Counted from the stretch's first letter, positions 43,911 to 53,941 are shown. The stretch: DNA of 64,000 bases from an uncultured Acidimicrobiales bacterium (GCA_938038785.1 CALHTB010000022.1:1-64000), one strand, 5' to 3'. Notes: a model not told the origin generated them from the letters alone. Program-made: numbers and translations.

Positions 43911-45125
43911 CTAAACACATTTGAGCAACCATTTTGCGAGGTCACCGCTATCGGTCACTTCGATCTTGTCGACGCCTACCAGCTGCGACAGATCTCGTAC
44001 GGCGTCGGCAACTCGTGCGGCAGTATCGAGGTTGTCATGCCCGGGCTCGGCGTGCGATGCCTGAATGCGCAGCACCCCATCTTGGCGGTCGGTCTTCACG
44101 TCGAGCCGCGCCACCAGGTCACCGTCGACCATGACGGGCAGAACGTAGTAGCCGTACCTTCGTTTGTGCGCCGGCACGTAGATCTCGATGCGATATTCAA
44201 AGTCCCAGATACGTTCGGCGCGTTCGCGGAACCATACGACCGGGTCAAACGGCGACAACACGGTTGCGCCCGTGATTGCGCGCGGCGTCTTTGCGTTGGG
44301 GTCAGCGAATGCCGGGTCCGGCCAGCCCTTCACCGTCGCATCGACGATCCGGCCGTCCTCCACCAGGTTCGCCAGCACCGGCCGCGCATCTCGAACCGAC
44401 ACCCGGAAGTAGTCAGCGATGTCCTTGGCCGTGCCCACGCCAACCGCCTGCACCGATTGCACCATGAGCTCGGCAAACGCGTCCTCGGGCGACGGAGCAG
44501 GCAGGCTTCGAATCTCAGCGGGGATGATGTTCTCGATCGGGGTGAAGACCTTCTCGAAGTTGCCTTGCCGCCGAACGCCAAGGTCACCCACGCGATACAG
44601 CCAGTCGAGCGCCATGACGCCAAGCGAGCGATTCCACCAACCCGAACCATCACCGGGGATCGGCCGCGGGTCGTCGAGCGTTCCGCCGGTGACCGTCCCT
44701 TTCTCCCGTACTTCATCGAGAATTGACTGCACGTAGTTCGGCTCCCGAACCGAAACCTCGTGGAGGTTCTTCCAAGTGCGGCCCTCGCGGGCCTTGTCCC
44801 ATGTCCAGCGGATGAGCGGCTCGGATTCGACGGGCAAAATCGACGCTTCGTGTGCCCACACCTCGAACCACGAGTCGTCCTTGTAGGCCACCCGGTCGAG
44901 CAAGGCCGGGTCGTAGGGACCGAGCCGAGAATGGAATGGCAGGTATTGGGTACGAATGACGATGGGAATCGAGTCGAGCTGGAGAACCTTGAGCCGACCC
45001 ATCACTCGTTTCATATGGCGCTTGGTAACCGAACCCGTTGGCGCCGCGTCGGCAAAGCCTTGAGCTCCCAGGGCAACCCGTCGCGCCACATCGGCTGACA
45101 TGTTCCACTGACCGGTGCGACTCAC
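43911..45125 (-). CDS. Winged-helix DNA glycosylase, YcaQ/AlkX family
   Basis: A 404-residue protein of the HTH_42 (YcaQ) family, which unhooks alkylated or cross-linked bases. The catalytic-type QΦD motif appears as LQLDSI near residue 45, followed by RTQYLPFHSRLGPYD, the region of the DNA-binding beta-hairpin; GLGVRRQ and later SPFDPVVWFRERAERIWDF are typical. GTG 45125, eight bases after TAGCCT (complement of 45134-45139), fits homologue N-termini; ATG 45101 is the alternative. It is divergent from the FKBP gene with a very short promoter gap. Confidence 0.8.
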   Translation of the reverse strand: MSRTGQWNMSADVARRVALGAQGFADAAPTGSVTKRHMKRVMGRLKVLQLDSIPIVIRTQYLPFHSRLGPYDPALLDRVAYKDDSWFEVWAHEASILPVESEPLIRWTWDKAREGRTWKNLHEVSVREPNYVQSILDEVREKGTVTGGTLDDPRPIPGDGSGWWNRSLGVMALDWLYRVGDLGVRRQGNFEKVFTPIENIIPAEIRSLPAPSPEDAFAELMVQSVQAVGVGTAKDIADYFRVSVRDARPVLANLVEDGRIVDATVKGWPDPAFADPNAKTPRAITGATVLSPFDPVVWFRERAERIWDFEYRIEIYVPAHKRRYGYYVLPVMVDGDLVARLDVKTDRQDGVLRIQASHAEPGHDNLDTAARVADAVRDLSQLVGVDKIEVTDSGDLAKWLLKCV

Positions 45126-45133
45126 AATTGGCG

Positions 45134-45150
45134 AGGCTAGTCGGTAGCGT
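45134..45150. promoter_or_regulatory. Back-to-back TANNNT boxes of the ycaQ-like and FKBP genes
   Basis: TAGCCT on the minus strand (45134-45139) and TAGCGT on the plus strand (45145-45150) lie five bases apart, with starts at 45125 and 45159. The intergenic region is just 33 bp, so both promoters' upstream elements lie in the opposite gene. Confidence 0.55.
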
Positions 45151-45158
45151 TGACGCCC

Positions 45159-46085
45159 ATGCCTACGAACTCTGCTCGCCGCTGCGCTGCGCTGCTTCTC
45201 ACCCTCATTCTCGTCGTCGCCGCGTGCGGTGATAGCGACGGCGTGGACACCGCCGAAACACCCGATCCCGCCGAAACCACCGAAGCTCCCGAGACCACCG
45301 AGCCCGACGAACCAGCTGACGCACCTGACGAACCCGCCGCCGAGCCGGCCGATAGCGGCAGCACGGGCAAGCCCGAGGTGCAAATCCCCGAAGGCGACCC
45401 GCCAACCGAACTCGGCATCGACGACCTCATCGAGGGCGAGGGCGATGGCGCCCAGCCGGGCGACTTGCTGGTCATGCACTACGTCGGCGTCCTGCACGAG
45501 AACGGCGAGCAGTTCGACGCCAGCTGGGACCGCGGACAGACCTTCGACTTCGTACTCGGCCAGGGCCGCGTCATTCAGGGCTGGGACGAAGGCATCGTTG
45601 GCATGAAGGTAGGCGGACGCCGCCTGCTCAACATTCCCCCAGAACAGGCCTACGGGTCAGGCGGCCAGGGTGGCATTCCGCCGAACAGCGCACTGGTGTT
45701 TGTCGTCGATCTCGTCGACATCGTGCGAACCCCAACGGTCGAGAACGCTCCCGAGCCCGTCACCGAACTCGAGGTCACCGTGCTCGAAGACGGTGACGGC
45801 ACCGAAATCGCTACGGGGTCAACCGTGACAATGCACTATCAGATCCTTCTTCAAACCACTGGCGAAGTGATCGACTCGTCATACAGCCGAGGTCAGCCAT
45901 TGACCTTCGCCGTCGGAACCGACCCAACAATCCCCGCATGGGACGAAGCGCTCGTCGGCAGGCGCGGTGGTGATGTCGTACGCATTGTCATCCCGCCCGG
46001 GCTCGGCATCGATGACCCCAGTGGGACCATTCCCGCTGACGCGACAATCGTGACGCAGGTGGAGATCCTGCGCGTCGGGGGTTAG
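45159..46085 (+). CDS. FKBP-type peptidyl-prolyl isomerase lipoprotein with two FKBP domains
   Basis: A 308-residue lipoprotein, lipobox LVVAAC, with a Thr/Glu/Pro/Asp linker and two tandem FKBP folds. The first is complete (VMHYVGVLHENGEQFDASWD, then FVLGQGRVIQGWDEGI and IPPEQAYG). The second lacks several pocket aromatics and is probably structural. It should assist folding of exported proteins at the membrane surface. ATG 45159 lies eight bases after TAGCGT; its stop interlocks with the convergent gene (TTAG). Confidence 0.87.
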   Translation: MPTNSARRCAALLLTLILVVAACGDSDGVDTAETPDPAETTEAPETTEPDEPADAPDEPAAEPADSGSTGKPEVQIPEGDPPTELGIDDLIEGEGDGAQPGDLLVMHYVGVLHENGEQFDASWDRGQTFDFVLGQGRVIQGWDEGIVGMKVGGRRLLNIPPEQAYGSGGQGGIPPNSALVFVVDLVDIVRTPTVENAPEPVTELEVTVLEDGDGTEIATGSTVTMHYQILLQTTGEVIDSSYSRGQPLTFAVGTDPTIPAWDEALVGRRGGDVVRIVIPPGLGIDDPSGTIPADATIVTQVEILRVGG

Positions 46086-46666
46086 AGCGACTCGCCTGAG
46101 TCTGCGGGGCCAGCGTCGTCGTTGAACCCAAACTTCAGCCTGATGCTGTCGAGAAAGCGTTCGAACACATTCTCGTCGTCGACGCCGTTGTCGCCCAGGC
46201 GTTCGGCACGGAACTCGGCAACTTGCTCGGTGCGGTCTTCAGAAGACTGCACCACCCCGGCTTCGATATCGAACGCCATCACCCGCTCGTAATGCCACAC
46301 CGGCGGAAACCCAGCGTGGACATACAGATCGAGAATCGGGTCAGCACCAGCAAGCAAGTCACCACTCCACTCGACCGGCAAGTCGAGCTCGAGGTACGTC
46401 CAGACCTGGCCGTACTCGTCGGTGGTTGCTTCGACACCGTTGATCGCAGGCGGAGCGTCGACCGACCCGACCTGAAAATCTGACAGAAGCAAACGACCGT
46501 CATCGTCGATGCGATATCGGGCCAACTCACCTCGAGTATTGGCCGAACTAATCATTACCGGAGCCACTCCGTGAGCACGTGCGTCAAACACGGTTCCCGA
46601 CTCTGGCTCTGCTAACACGTACTCTTCGCCGCCCAGGACAATGACATCTGGCATCTGTCCGCTCAT
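46082..46666 (-). CDS. Hypothetical soluble protein
   Basis: A 194-residue protein of unknown family, mainly beta-strand with a central WTYLELDLPVEWSGD stretch and an acidic C-terminal third. AAGGGG precedes ATG 46666. No signal peptide, membrane helix or catalytic motif seen. It ends by sharing four bases with the FKBP gene stop. Confidence 0.6.
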   Translation of the reverse strand: MSGQMPDVIVLGGEEYVLAEPESGTVFDARAHGVAPVMISSANTRGELARYRIDDDGRLLLSDFQVGSVDAPPAINGVEATTDEYGQVWTYLELDLPVEWSGDLLAGADPILDLYVHAGFPPVWHYERVMAFDIEAGVVQSSEDRTEQVAEFRAERLGDNGVDDENVFERFLDSIRLKFGFNDDAGPADSGESL

Positions 46667-46687
46667 GGTTGACCCCTTGCACTCGCT

Positions 46688-49600
46688 CTATTGGTCAGTG
46701 ACGACTCTACTGCCGTTGACAGCCTCGTCGGGGCCACGATGGCTGGCGGCCTCCAACACGTGCCGTCGACGCAAGGACAGATCGTCGACCGATCGAACGA
46801 TCGGACCACTTGCCTGCGCGAACACGAACTGCACGTCGGACACGGTCATCCCGGTCGACATCTCGACCGCCACGGCATAGGCCGCACCTTGCAACGAATA
46901 GCGCTCGAGCTTGCCATCCACATCGGCCGCATTGCGCACCGCGTCGGTCTTGTAGTCGACGACCACAAGCCCATCTGGGGTCTCGACCAGCAGGTCGACG
47001 TAACCCTCGATGGTGATGTCGCCCACCGGCGCAGCAACGAACAGTTCTTTCCAGTGCCGTGCTGTTCGGCAGGACGCAACGATGTCGGCTGACAGCGCCG
47101 ACCTCACCGAAGCCGCGATTGCATCGACATGCTCGGGCACCGACTCGGCCCACGCCTGAGAGACGCACAGCGAGTCGACGTCGGCCTCATCGGGGGTGGC
47201 GAGGTCGATCAGTTGCAACACGCCGTGAACGGCGCTGCCGATCGACGTACCAGCTCGACCCCGACGGAACTCTTGGGGGATGGCGTCTTCGTTAACCGAC
47301 TCGGCCACATCGTCGAACTCGGCCTCGGTCCATTGGTCGTCGTGCCCGTACTCGTCGACGAACCCTGCACGCTCACGTTCATAGTGCTCCTTGGCAATTG
47401 CGGTGGCAGACATAACCGAACGCGCCGAGGCCGATGTCAACCGCTTCGAATGCGAAGATCGCCACTCGGCCAGCGTCGGCAAGGCCGGAGGAGCATGAAC
47501 TTCTGGTTGCGGCTCGTCGATGGGCGTTGACAACGGAAAAAGGGTCGCCTGGCCAGTGAGGGGGCGGACGAGGTCTGCACCAGCCTCGATCGACCAACCG
47601 TGGATAAGCGAGCCATGCGACTCGATGACCTTCCCGGTCTTACGCAACCCGTGATAACCCGACGCCACAAGATGATCCCGGGCTCGGGTCAGCGCAACAT
47701 ACAACAAACGATCTCGCTCGGGCTTAGCCATCTCATCGTCGAGCTCCTTGGCCAGCTCGAAGTGTGACGTGCTGAGGTTCTTCGACACCTTCACTTCCGG
47801 CAGTGAGCCTGCGGCACCCCACACGACCTCGCCGCGGTTGACGCGGGCACGGCCAAGCTCGGTTGTAAGCCCCGAGACGATCGTTATCGGAAACTCGAGG
47901 CCCTTCGAGCCATGGATGGTCATAATGCGAACGGCGTCATCGTCGGGTTCGTCGAGCATTGGTTCGTGGGCCTTCGACCCGTCGAAGCCCTGAAGACGGG
48001 TCCACGCCAGGTACTCGCGGAGATCCCCTCCCCCAGTTTCGGCAAAGGCACGCGCCTGGTCGACGACGTAGCGAATGCGACGCCAGGTGTCTCGGGCCCT
48101 GCGGCCGTGGGCTGGCAACGCCATAGCGAAACGCTCGTCGATGATGCGAAGGAGAAGCTGGCTAGGTTCATCCCACCATCTACGCCGGGCGAGTTTGTTG
48201 AGATGTTCGATGCCCTCGGCCACCGGCGTTCCCAGTAGCGAGTCGGGAATCGGCGCAGCAAGGTCGAAGCGACCCCCACCGGAAACGAAGGTGTAGAGGT
48301 CGTCGTAGCCACAGGCATACAGCGGCGACCGAAGCGCCGCCACCAACGCGATCTGGTTCGAAGAGTCGTCGATAGCCGCGAGCACGTTGAGCAGGTCCTT
48401 AATCTCCTGCGTCTCATACACGAGGCTGCCGGTATCGGCACGATACGGGATGCCCTTGTCGTCGAGCGCATGGGACAGCTGCGACATCGACGTGCGGGTT
48501 GGGAGCAGCACTGTGATGTCGCGAAGCTCGGGAAGACGCCACCCGCCGGACTTGACGCTGACGAGCCAGCGGCTGGGGTTGTCACGTATGTCCGCAATGG
48601 CCGCAGCGACATCGGCAGCCTCGGTCTCGCGAAGCTCTCGAGCTGATGCCTCGAGCCCGCCACCGAGGACGACCGGGCGATGATCGACTTCGCTCGGGTC
48701 ACGTGTTGCAAGCAGCGGCGAGTACTTTGCCTGCGCGTCGGTGTTCTCGGGCATGACCTCGCCGAAGAACGAGTTCACCGCGTCGATAACCGGACGAACC
48801 GTACGGAAGTTTCGACGAAGCACCACGCCACCGTCGGCAAACGCGTCTCGAGCCTTCAAGAACAACCCAATGTCGGCGCGACGGAAGCGATAGATCGACT
48901 GCTTCGGGTCGCCCACCATGAACAGACGACCCGGATCTGGCGTGAGCTGCTCAAGCGCGTCGTCGGTGGTGAACTGACCGTCGACCGACGATGCCAAGAG
49001 CAAGGCAAGGTCGAGCTGTATGGGGTCGGTGTCCTGAAACTCGTCGAGCATGAGAACCGAGTAGCGCTCGGCCAGCGATGCCCGAGCCTCGGGTGATTGA
49101 CGCAGAAGCATTTGGGCCAACACCAACAGATCGTGAAACTCGAGGACTCCTTCTTCCCGGCGTCCTTGGGCAGACTCGCGGGTGAAGATAGCAATGCGAG
49201 CGGCCAGCCGCGTCAGTGTCTGGGAGGAGACCGCATCCATCAACGTGACGCAAGCTTCGGCAAGGTCAGCGCAGCAGTCCTTGGCCGCAACCAGATCGAC
49301 CCAGGAGCCCTTTCTTCCATGGGAGAACTTTTGGTCTTTGAGTTGTTTCACCGACCGGAGGCGCTCGTAGTCGGTGCTCGCCCGCTCGAACCGTTCGAAT
49401 GCTGGTTCAGCGTTACGAATGTGAGCGAGCAACTTGTCGCTGTCGTCGGAACAGTCGGCGGGAAGCTGTCGAATGCGGTAGATCGCCTCGCGCACGCCTG
49501 CAAAATCGATGGGGACCGGCGGCGTTTCGACAATGTCGACTCCGATGAGGCGGTCCCAGTTGTCGTCGAACTCTTGGGCGACGTTGCGAAGCTCGACGCC

Positions 49601-50164
49601 GGTCAGGCTGACCCCCAGAATCGATGCCCGAACGATGAACTCGGTGAGGCTGGGGTCGTCGTAGAGCGAGTCGAGAAACGAGCCCCACCGCTCGTCGAAG
49701 GCCACTTGGCTGCGAACCTCGTCGATGACTTCGACCCGCGGAGGCACTCCGACCTCGACGGGGAACTCGGACAGCAATCGTTGGGCAAAGGCATGCAAGG
49801 TGGAGATCGCCGCAACATCGGCATCTTCGAGCGCCTTGGTGCAGCGCTCGACTATTTCGCTTAGGCCTTCGACCTCGGCCTCACGAAGCATCTTTTCGAA
49901 CGTTGACCGGATGCGCTCGCGCAACTCGGCGGCGGCCGCCTCGGTAAAGGTGATGGCGGCAATTTGGCTGAGTGGAGTTCGCGCTGACGGGTCGGGGCTC
50001 AACACGAGCTGCACGATGCGGTTGACGAGCGCTGACGTCTTGCCGGTGCCAGCTCCGGCCTCGACAAAGAGCGTGCGCGACAGCGCCGTGCCGATGGTGA
50101 CGCGGGCTTGTTCGTCGGCGGCGACAAGTTCTTCGGCGGTGCTTTCGTCGAGAGGGGAGGTCAC
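46688..50164 (-). CDS. AddA-like UvrD helicase with C-terminal RecB-type nuclease
   Basis: A 1158-residue superfamily-1 helicase-nuclease for double-strand-break end processing. Walker A AGAGTGKT (36-43), ITFTEAAAAELRERI (motif Ia), LMLDEFQDTDPIQ (motif II), GDPKQSIYRFRRAD (motif III), and motif VI region ALTRARDHL are present. The C-terminus holds a PD-(D/E)XK nuclease: SAVHGVLQLID, EGYVDLLV and VVDYKTDAV (about 1069). It overlaps the upstream nuclease gene by four bases, so the two are translationally coupled. AddA is the closest fit; a lineage-specific RecB/AdnA relationship is possible. Confidence 0.85.
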   Translation of the reverse strand: MTSPLDESTAEELVAADEQARVTIGTALSRTLFVEAGAGTGKTSALVNRIVQLVLSPDPSARTPLSQIAAITFTEAAAAELRERIRSTFEKMLREAEVEGLSEIVERCTKALEDADVAAISTLHAFAQRLLSEFPVEVGVPPRVEVIDEVRSQVAFDERWGSFLDSLYDDPSLTEFIVRASILGVSLTGVELRNVAQEFDDNWDRLIGVDIVETPPVPIDFAGVREAIYRIRQLPADCSDDSDKLLAHIRNAEPAFERFERASTDYERLRSVKQLKDQKFSHGRKGSWVDLVAAKDCCADLAEACVTLMDAVSSQTLTRLAARIAIFTRESAQGRREEGVLEFHDLLVLAQMLLRQSPEARASLAERYSVLMLDEFQDTDPIQLDLALLLASSVDGQFTTDDALEQLTPDPGRLFMVGDPKQSIYRFRRADIGLFLKARDAFADGGVVLRRNFRTVRPVIDAVNSFFGEVMPENTDAQAKYSPLLATRDPSEVDHRPVVLGGGLEASARELRETEAADVAAAIADIRDNPSRWLVSVKSGGWRLPELRDITVLLPTRTSMSQLSHALDDKGIPYRADTGSLVYETQEIKDLLNVLAAIDDSSNQIALVAALRSPLYACGYDDLYTFVSGGGRFDLAAPIPDSLLGTPVAEGIEHLNKLARRRWWDEPSQLLLRIIDERFAMALPAHGRRARDTWRRIRYVVDQARAFAETGGGDLREYLAWTRLQGFDGSKAHEPMLDEPDDDAVRIMTIHGSKGLEFPITIVSGLTTELGRARVNRGEVVWGAAGSLPEVKVSKNLSTSHFELAKELDDEMAKPERDRLLYVALTRARDHLVASGYHGLRKTGKVIESHGSLIHGWSIEAGADLVRPLTGQATLFPLSTPIDEPQPEVHAPPALPTLAEWRSSHSKRLTSASARSVMSATAIAKEHYERERAGFVDEYGHDDQWTEAEFDDVAESVNEDAIPQEFRRGRAGTSIGSAVHGVLQLIDLATPDEADVDSLCVSQAWAESVPEHVDAIAASVRSALSADIVASCRTARHWKELFVAAPVGDITIEGYVDLLVETPDGLVVVDYKTDAVRNAADVDGKLERYSLQGAAYAVAVEMSTGMTVSDVQFVFAQASGPIVRSVDDLSLRRRHVLEAASHRGPDEAVNGSRVVTDQ

Positions 50165-53100
50165 GAGCCCTCCTCTGCTTCATCTGCAGTAGGCGGTGTC
50201 TGCATCAACACGTAGTCGACGAGGCGCCCCGAGACCACCGCCTGTTCGAACTCTTCGTCGCGATCCACGGGGCAGATACGGGTGAACGGGCAGTAGTTAC
50301 AGTTCGAGAACGAGCCGTAGAACGGGTTGTAGTCGCCGGGGTTCGGCGGAAAGTCGCCCCGCTCGATTCCATCGACGATCGTGGTGACGGCCTCGACGAA
50401 CCGTTCGCGACGCTCGGCGTTCCATGGGTACCCGGGCCGCTTGAACTCGCCCCGGGTGGAGGTGTGCCAGTAGTAGGCGTGCGCTGAATCGGTTCCGAAG
50501 TGTTGGGTGACGGCCTCGGCGTACACCCCGAGCTGCAACTTTCGCCCGCCGAGCACCGGGTCGATTTCCAAATGTTTCTGCCCAGACCCGACCCCAACCT
50601 TGCCGGTCTTGTAGTCGAGCACGACGGGTTGCCCGCCGGGGCCCATGTCGACTCGGTCGATTAGGCCGCCCAGGCGAACCGTGCGCCCATCGTCGAGCTC
50701 GATCTCGGCAGCGTCGATCGATGTTTCGCCCGTTGGGGCCTTGAGACCAAATCGCAGCTCGACATCGTGGGGAGTGGTTCGAAGGGCCGCCCGCGTTTCG
50801 TTATCGGCTCGCAGGAACGCGTCGAGGTCGGCGTTGGTCTCCTCGACGCGGATAGCCCAGAGGATGTCGCGGCCCGTGCGGCCGAGGTTTTCGTATTCGT
50901 CGTACCGCTTCTTGGCGTGGGCGAAGAGACGGTCTCGGTCGGCCTCGGTCCACTGATAGTCAGGGCTATCGATTGAGTGGACGGCACCCGGCACCGCCTC
51001 GCCAATGAAGTCTTCGAGGATCTGATGCCACAATGAACCCCGATCGAGCGCGCTTATCTCGACGATCTCTTCGGGACGATCGATCTCGCTCAGACGAAGC
51101 AGCTGCTCGAAGTAGTAGCGACGGGGACAGGTTGCCCACGACTCGAGGCGGCTGGGGCTGATGGTGCGGCCGTCCTCAAGTGGGGACACCACATCGACGC
51201 CGGTGAGATCGCCAGTGAAACGGTTGAACCCATCGAGACGCTGATCGATTTGGGCCCGGCCGCGTCGCAGAGGCCCCGCTAAGGCTTCGGGATCGAGCTC
51301 GACCGCGAGACGAGCATCAGCGTGCACCTGATGCAATTGAAAATCTGATGCTGAGGTGGCGATGTTGTTTCGCACCGCAGAGGTGAGCGACTCGCTGAAC
51401 GAACCGAGCCGCAAATCGGCCACCGGTGCAGACTTGCCCCAGTCTTCCGAGCTCAACGATGCATCGCCGGTGGTGGATCGCAGCGCCTCGACCCACCAGC
51501 GCGATGCCGTTCGTTCTCGCCCGTTGCGGTGGTCGCCGCGCGGGCTAACCAAGGTGACCGAAGTACCAGCAGCCACAGCGTGCAGGTAACGCTGTTTCTC
51601 ATCGCGGTTCTTCTGGGCGCGCATTGCGAGCGCTCCGTTGGTGAGCTGACGCTCGGAGTCGGGCAGGAGCGTGTCCTCTCGGATGGGGCGAGGACACATG
51701 CCTTCGGCCATTCCGACAATGAATACTTCGTCAAGGTCGAGCCCGACGGCCGACGCCAGCGGCGCCACGAGCACACCGGTGCCAAACCGTCCACGCCGGC
51801 CCGCGGGCACATCAAGTTCGAGCTGGATCGCCCGCAGAAAAGCTGACGCAGTGAGGTTCGGTTCGATCGAGTCGAGCACACCCACCCGGTGCAAGATCTT
51901 GTCGACACGCTCGGCCGCTTCGACCTCGGTCTCGGGCCAGCTGGTCCGGCGGTTTTCCTTGGGGAGGAGCGCCGCCAACGTTGTTCGAGCCCACTGGGAT
52001 CGCTCGGCCCACGAACGCCCCACCGCTTCGGGCGAGGTGAGGTTGGCAATCCAATCGACAAAGGCTGCCAAAGCAGTAGCCGCCTCGCGCTCGCGACCGA
52101 GGCCATCGAGAAAGGCCGGGCTGGCATCGGCGCTAGAGTCGTCGATCCGCTTGGTGAGCGACTGATCGAAGGCTGCGAGCCGGGCAGCCCATTCGTCGAG
52201 ACCGGCCACAACACCGGCTTTGCGAGAGATGTTCTCCCACGGCCCCGATCGAACCGGCCGACCGTCGGGGCCGCGAAGCGGCGCAGCCTCAACCAGCGCA
52301 AGAACAGTCTCACGGTCAAATCGCTTCTCCCAAGCGGTCGACAACGCAGAGTCGGCGAGCGCCAACAGGCGAAGTAAAAGGCGCCCCGTCATCGAGTCTG
52401 CAAGCGTGCGGTGGTCGGGGCCAGCCGTGGGAACTCCGGCAGCATCGAACTGCTCGCGCAGCGACCGCAAGTACGGGGCACGAACCGGAACAAACACCGC
52501 CATGCGGTCGAACCGGACCCCCCGTTCGGCAGCTTGCAGCACTGAACGAACCACCGCGCGTACTTCCTCATCGGGGTCAGCAACGGGAAGAAAGGCGTTC
52601 GGCACGGGCTGCACCGGCCGTTCGCTTAGCATCGCCGAGTGGGCCACATCGCTGCCAAATATCAGCGCCGCCTGCTCACCCGCGGCCGCATCGACCTGCT
52701 GGTCGCCGGTGATCGCCCATACCGCCGCCCGCCCAGCTGTGCACGAACTCGCGGCGTCGCGGAGGAACTCGAGCGTGGCGAGACCCTGAGTGAACGGACC
52801 GCAGAACACCAGCGCCTCATCACCCAACCCGCCATCTCCGTTGGCGAGTAGGCGGGCCGCTTCGGACAGCACCGTGTATTCGTCGTGATAGCGGTGAGCG
52901 GTTCCGCTGTGGAGATGCGCCTCGACCGCAGTCACATAGTCGAGCAGTTCCTGCGTGCGCGACGAACTAGAGGTGTGTAACGCCTTGCGTTGGGCTGGCG
53001 GTAGCTCGGTGATCTCGCCGTACGCGCGAATGAGCGACGACTCGGTGGCGACGTGTTCGGCAACAACACCGAACCGCCCCGGGTCGGTGGCGAGCACATG

Positions 53101-53412
53101 GCGAACCGCAGCGGCAAGCACCGCAGTCGTGAGCGGCCGCTGCCCCGAAGACGCAAGCGAGGGTGCGGCAACCAACGAGGCGTACTGAAACGGCGTCGAG
53201 AATTGGACGTTCACAATGCCCGCAGGAACAAGGGCACCATCAGCCCCGTCGAGCAAGCGCGACCCCAAGAGGCGCCGCAACGACAACCCCGCAAGGTTCG
53301 ACGACACAACAACCCGAACCGCCCGCAGCGGATCGCCAGCTTTGGCCATGGTGATCGCCCGGCGAACCTCGGTTGTCGTTGGGCGCCCTGCCGGGGAATA
53401 CACGAGGTCCAC
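50161..53412 (-). CDS. AddB-like PD-(D/E)XK nuclease with Fe-S cluster
   Basis: A 1083-residue partner of the AddA-like gene. The C-terminal nuclease carries GSLWHQILEDFI, LIDRVDMGPGG and VVLDYKTGKVG. Four cysteines fit the AddB 4Fe-4S staple: one in WATCPRRYY (about 760) and three in CNYCPFTRIC (about 1036-1047). The N-terminal helicase-like half lacks a recognisable Walker A where AddB normally has one. GTG 53412 is chosen because TACGAT (complement of 53419-53424) ends six bases upstream; the open frame to 53583 overlaps the DUF2237 gene. Confidence 0.83.
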   Translation of the reverse strand: MDLVYSPAGRPTTTEVRRAITMAKAGDPLRAVRVVVSSNLAGLSLRRLLGSRLLDGADGALVPAGIVNVQFSTPFQYASLVAAPSLASSGQRPLTTAVLAAAVRHVLATDPGRFGVVAEHVATESSLIRAYGEITELPPAQRKALHTSSSSRTQELLDYVTAVEAHLHSGTAHRYHDEYTVLSEAARLLANGDGGLGDEALVFCGPFTQGLATLEFLRDAASSCTAGRAAVWAITGDQQVDAAAGEQAALIFGSDVAHSAMLSERPVQPVPNAFLPVADPDEEVRAVVRSVLQAAERGVRFDRMAVFVPVRAPYLRSLREQFDAAGVPTAGPDHRTLADSMTGRLLLRLLALADSALSTAWEKRFDRETVLALVEAAPLRGPDGRPVRSGPWENISRKAGVVAGLDEWAARLAAFDQSLTKRIDDSSADASPAFLDGLGREREAATALAAFVDWIANLTSPEAVGRSWAERSQWARTTLAALLPKENRRTSWPETEVEAAERVDKILHRVGVLDSIEPNLTASAFLRAIQLELDVPAGRRGRFGTGVLVAPLASAVGLDLDEVFIVGMAEGMCPRPIREDTLLPDSERQLTNGALAMRAQKNRDEKQRYLHAVAAGTSVTLVSPRGDHRNGRERTASRWWVEALRSTTGDASLSSEDWGKSAPVADLRLGSFSESLTSAVRNNIATSASDFQLHQVHADARLAVELDPEALAGPLRRGRAQIDQRLDGFNRFTGDLTGVDVVSPLEDGRTISPSRLESWATCPRRYYFEQLLRLSEIDRPEEIVEISALDRGSLWHQILEDFIGEAVPGAVHSIDSPDYQWTEADRDRLFAHAKKRYDEYENLGRTGRDILWAIRVEETNADLDAFLRADNETRAALRTTPHDVELRFGLKAPTGETSIDAAEIELDDGRTVRLGGLIDRVDMGPGGQPVVLDYKTGKVGVGSGQKHLEIDPVLGGRKLQLGVYAEAVTQHFGTDSAHAYYWHTSTRGEFKRPGYPWNAERRERFVEAVTTIVDGIERGDFPPNPGDYNPFYGSFSNCNYCPFTRICPVDRDEEFEQAVVSGRLVDYVLMQTPPTADEAEEGS

Positions 53413-53418
53413 GACCGC

Positions 53419-53424
53419 ATCGTA
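53419..53424 (-). promoter_or_regulatory. TANNNT box deciding the addB-like start
   Basis: TACGAT on the minus strand, six bases from GTG 53412. It removes the need for the upstream extension that would run into the divergent DUF2237 gene at 53473. Confidence 0.55.
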
Positions 53425-53472
53425 TGTCCGAGGTGTGTCATTTTGCCCCACCGTCGGCAAACTCAAGGTGCG

Positions 53473-53829
53473 ATGGCGAAGAATGTGCTCGGAACCGATC
53501 TTGTTGAATGCAGCCTTGATCCGCTGACCGGATTCACGCGCACCGGCTGCTGCGACCATCATCCCCAAGACAGCGGCTTCCATACGGTGTGCGCCCTAGT
53601 CACCAACAGCTTCCTCGAATTCTCCAAACAGCAAGGCAACGACCTGTCGACGCCCCGACCCGAATACGGATTCTCCGGTCTCAAGGCGGGCGACCGATGG
53701 TGCCTCTGCGTGAGCCGCTGGGTCGATGCGTTCGAAGCAGGAGTAGCCCCCAAAGTCGTGCTCGAAGCAACCCACGCCAACTCGCTCGAATGGGTAGACC
53801 TAGCCGACCTCCGAGCACACGCGATTTAG
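53473..53829 (+). CDS. DUF2237 family protein
   Basis: A 118-residue protein with the full DUF2237 pattern: KNVLGTDLVECSLDPLTGF, the TGCCDHHPQDSGFHTVCA cysteine cluster, GNDLSTPRPEYGFSGLKAGD and RWCLCVSRWVDAFEAG, followed by VVLEATHANSLEWV. Conserved cysteines suggest metal binding; function is unknown. The frame is open upstream over the divergent addB-like gene, but ATG 53473 matches the family N-terminus. A large repeat block follows. Confidence 0.87.
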   Translation: MAKNVLGTDLVECSLDPLTGFTRTGCCDHHPQDSGFHTVCALVTNSFLEFSKQQGNDLSTPRPEYGFSGLKAGDRWCLCVSRWVDAFEAGVAPKVVLEATHANSLEWVDLADLRAHAI

Positions 53830-53846
53830 TTCTCGAACTTCCGCCG

Positions 53847-53941
53847 AGATCCCCACTTCGCTTTCAAGTTCGCTACGCGAGCTTCGCTCTCCTCTCGCCG
53901 GAGGCGCCTCGTTTGTGCGTATACAGACTTTTGTTTTCGCT
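53847..53941 (+). repeat. 95-bp direct repeat, copy 1
   Basis: Identical to 54092-54186 except for one base (53926). It contains CAAGTTCGCTACGCGAGCTT and TTTGTGCGTATACAG, both seen elsewhere in the window. Confidence 0.9.

Noticed and set aside
42486-44726. 746-codon open frame on the plus strand
   Set aside because: It is antisense to the GH13 and YcaQ-like genes, both with intact motifs; its translation is repetitive Val/His/Asp-rich and matches nothing.
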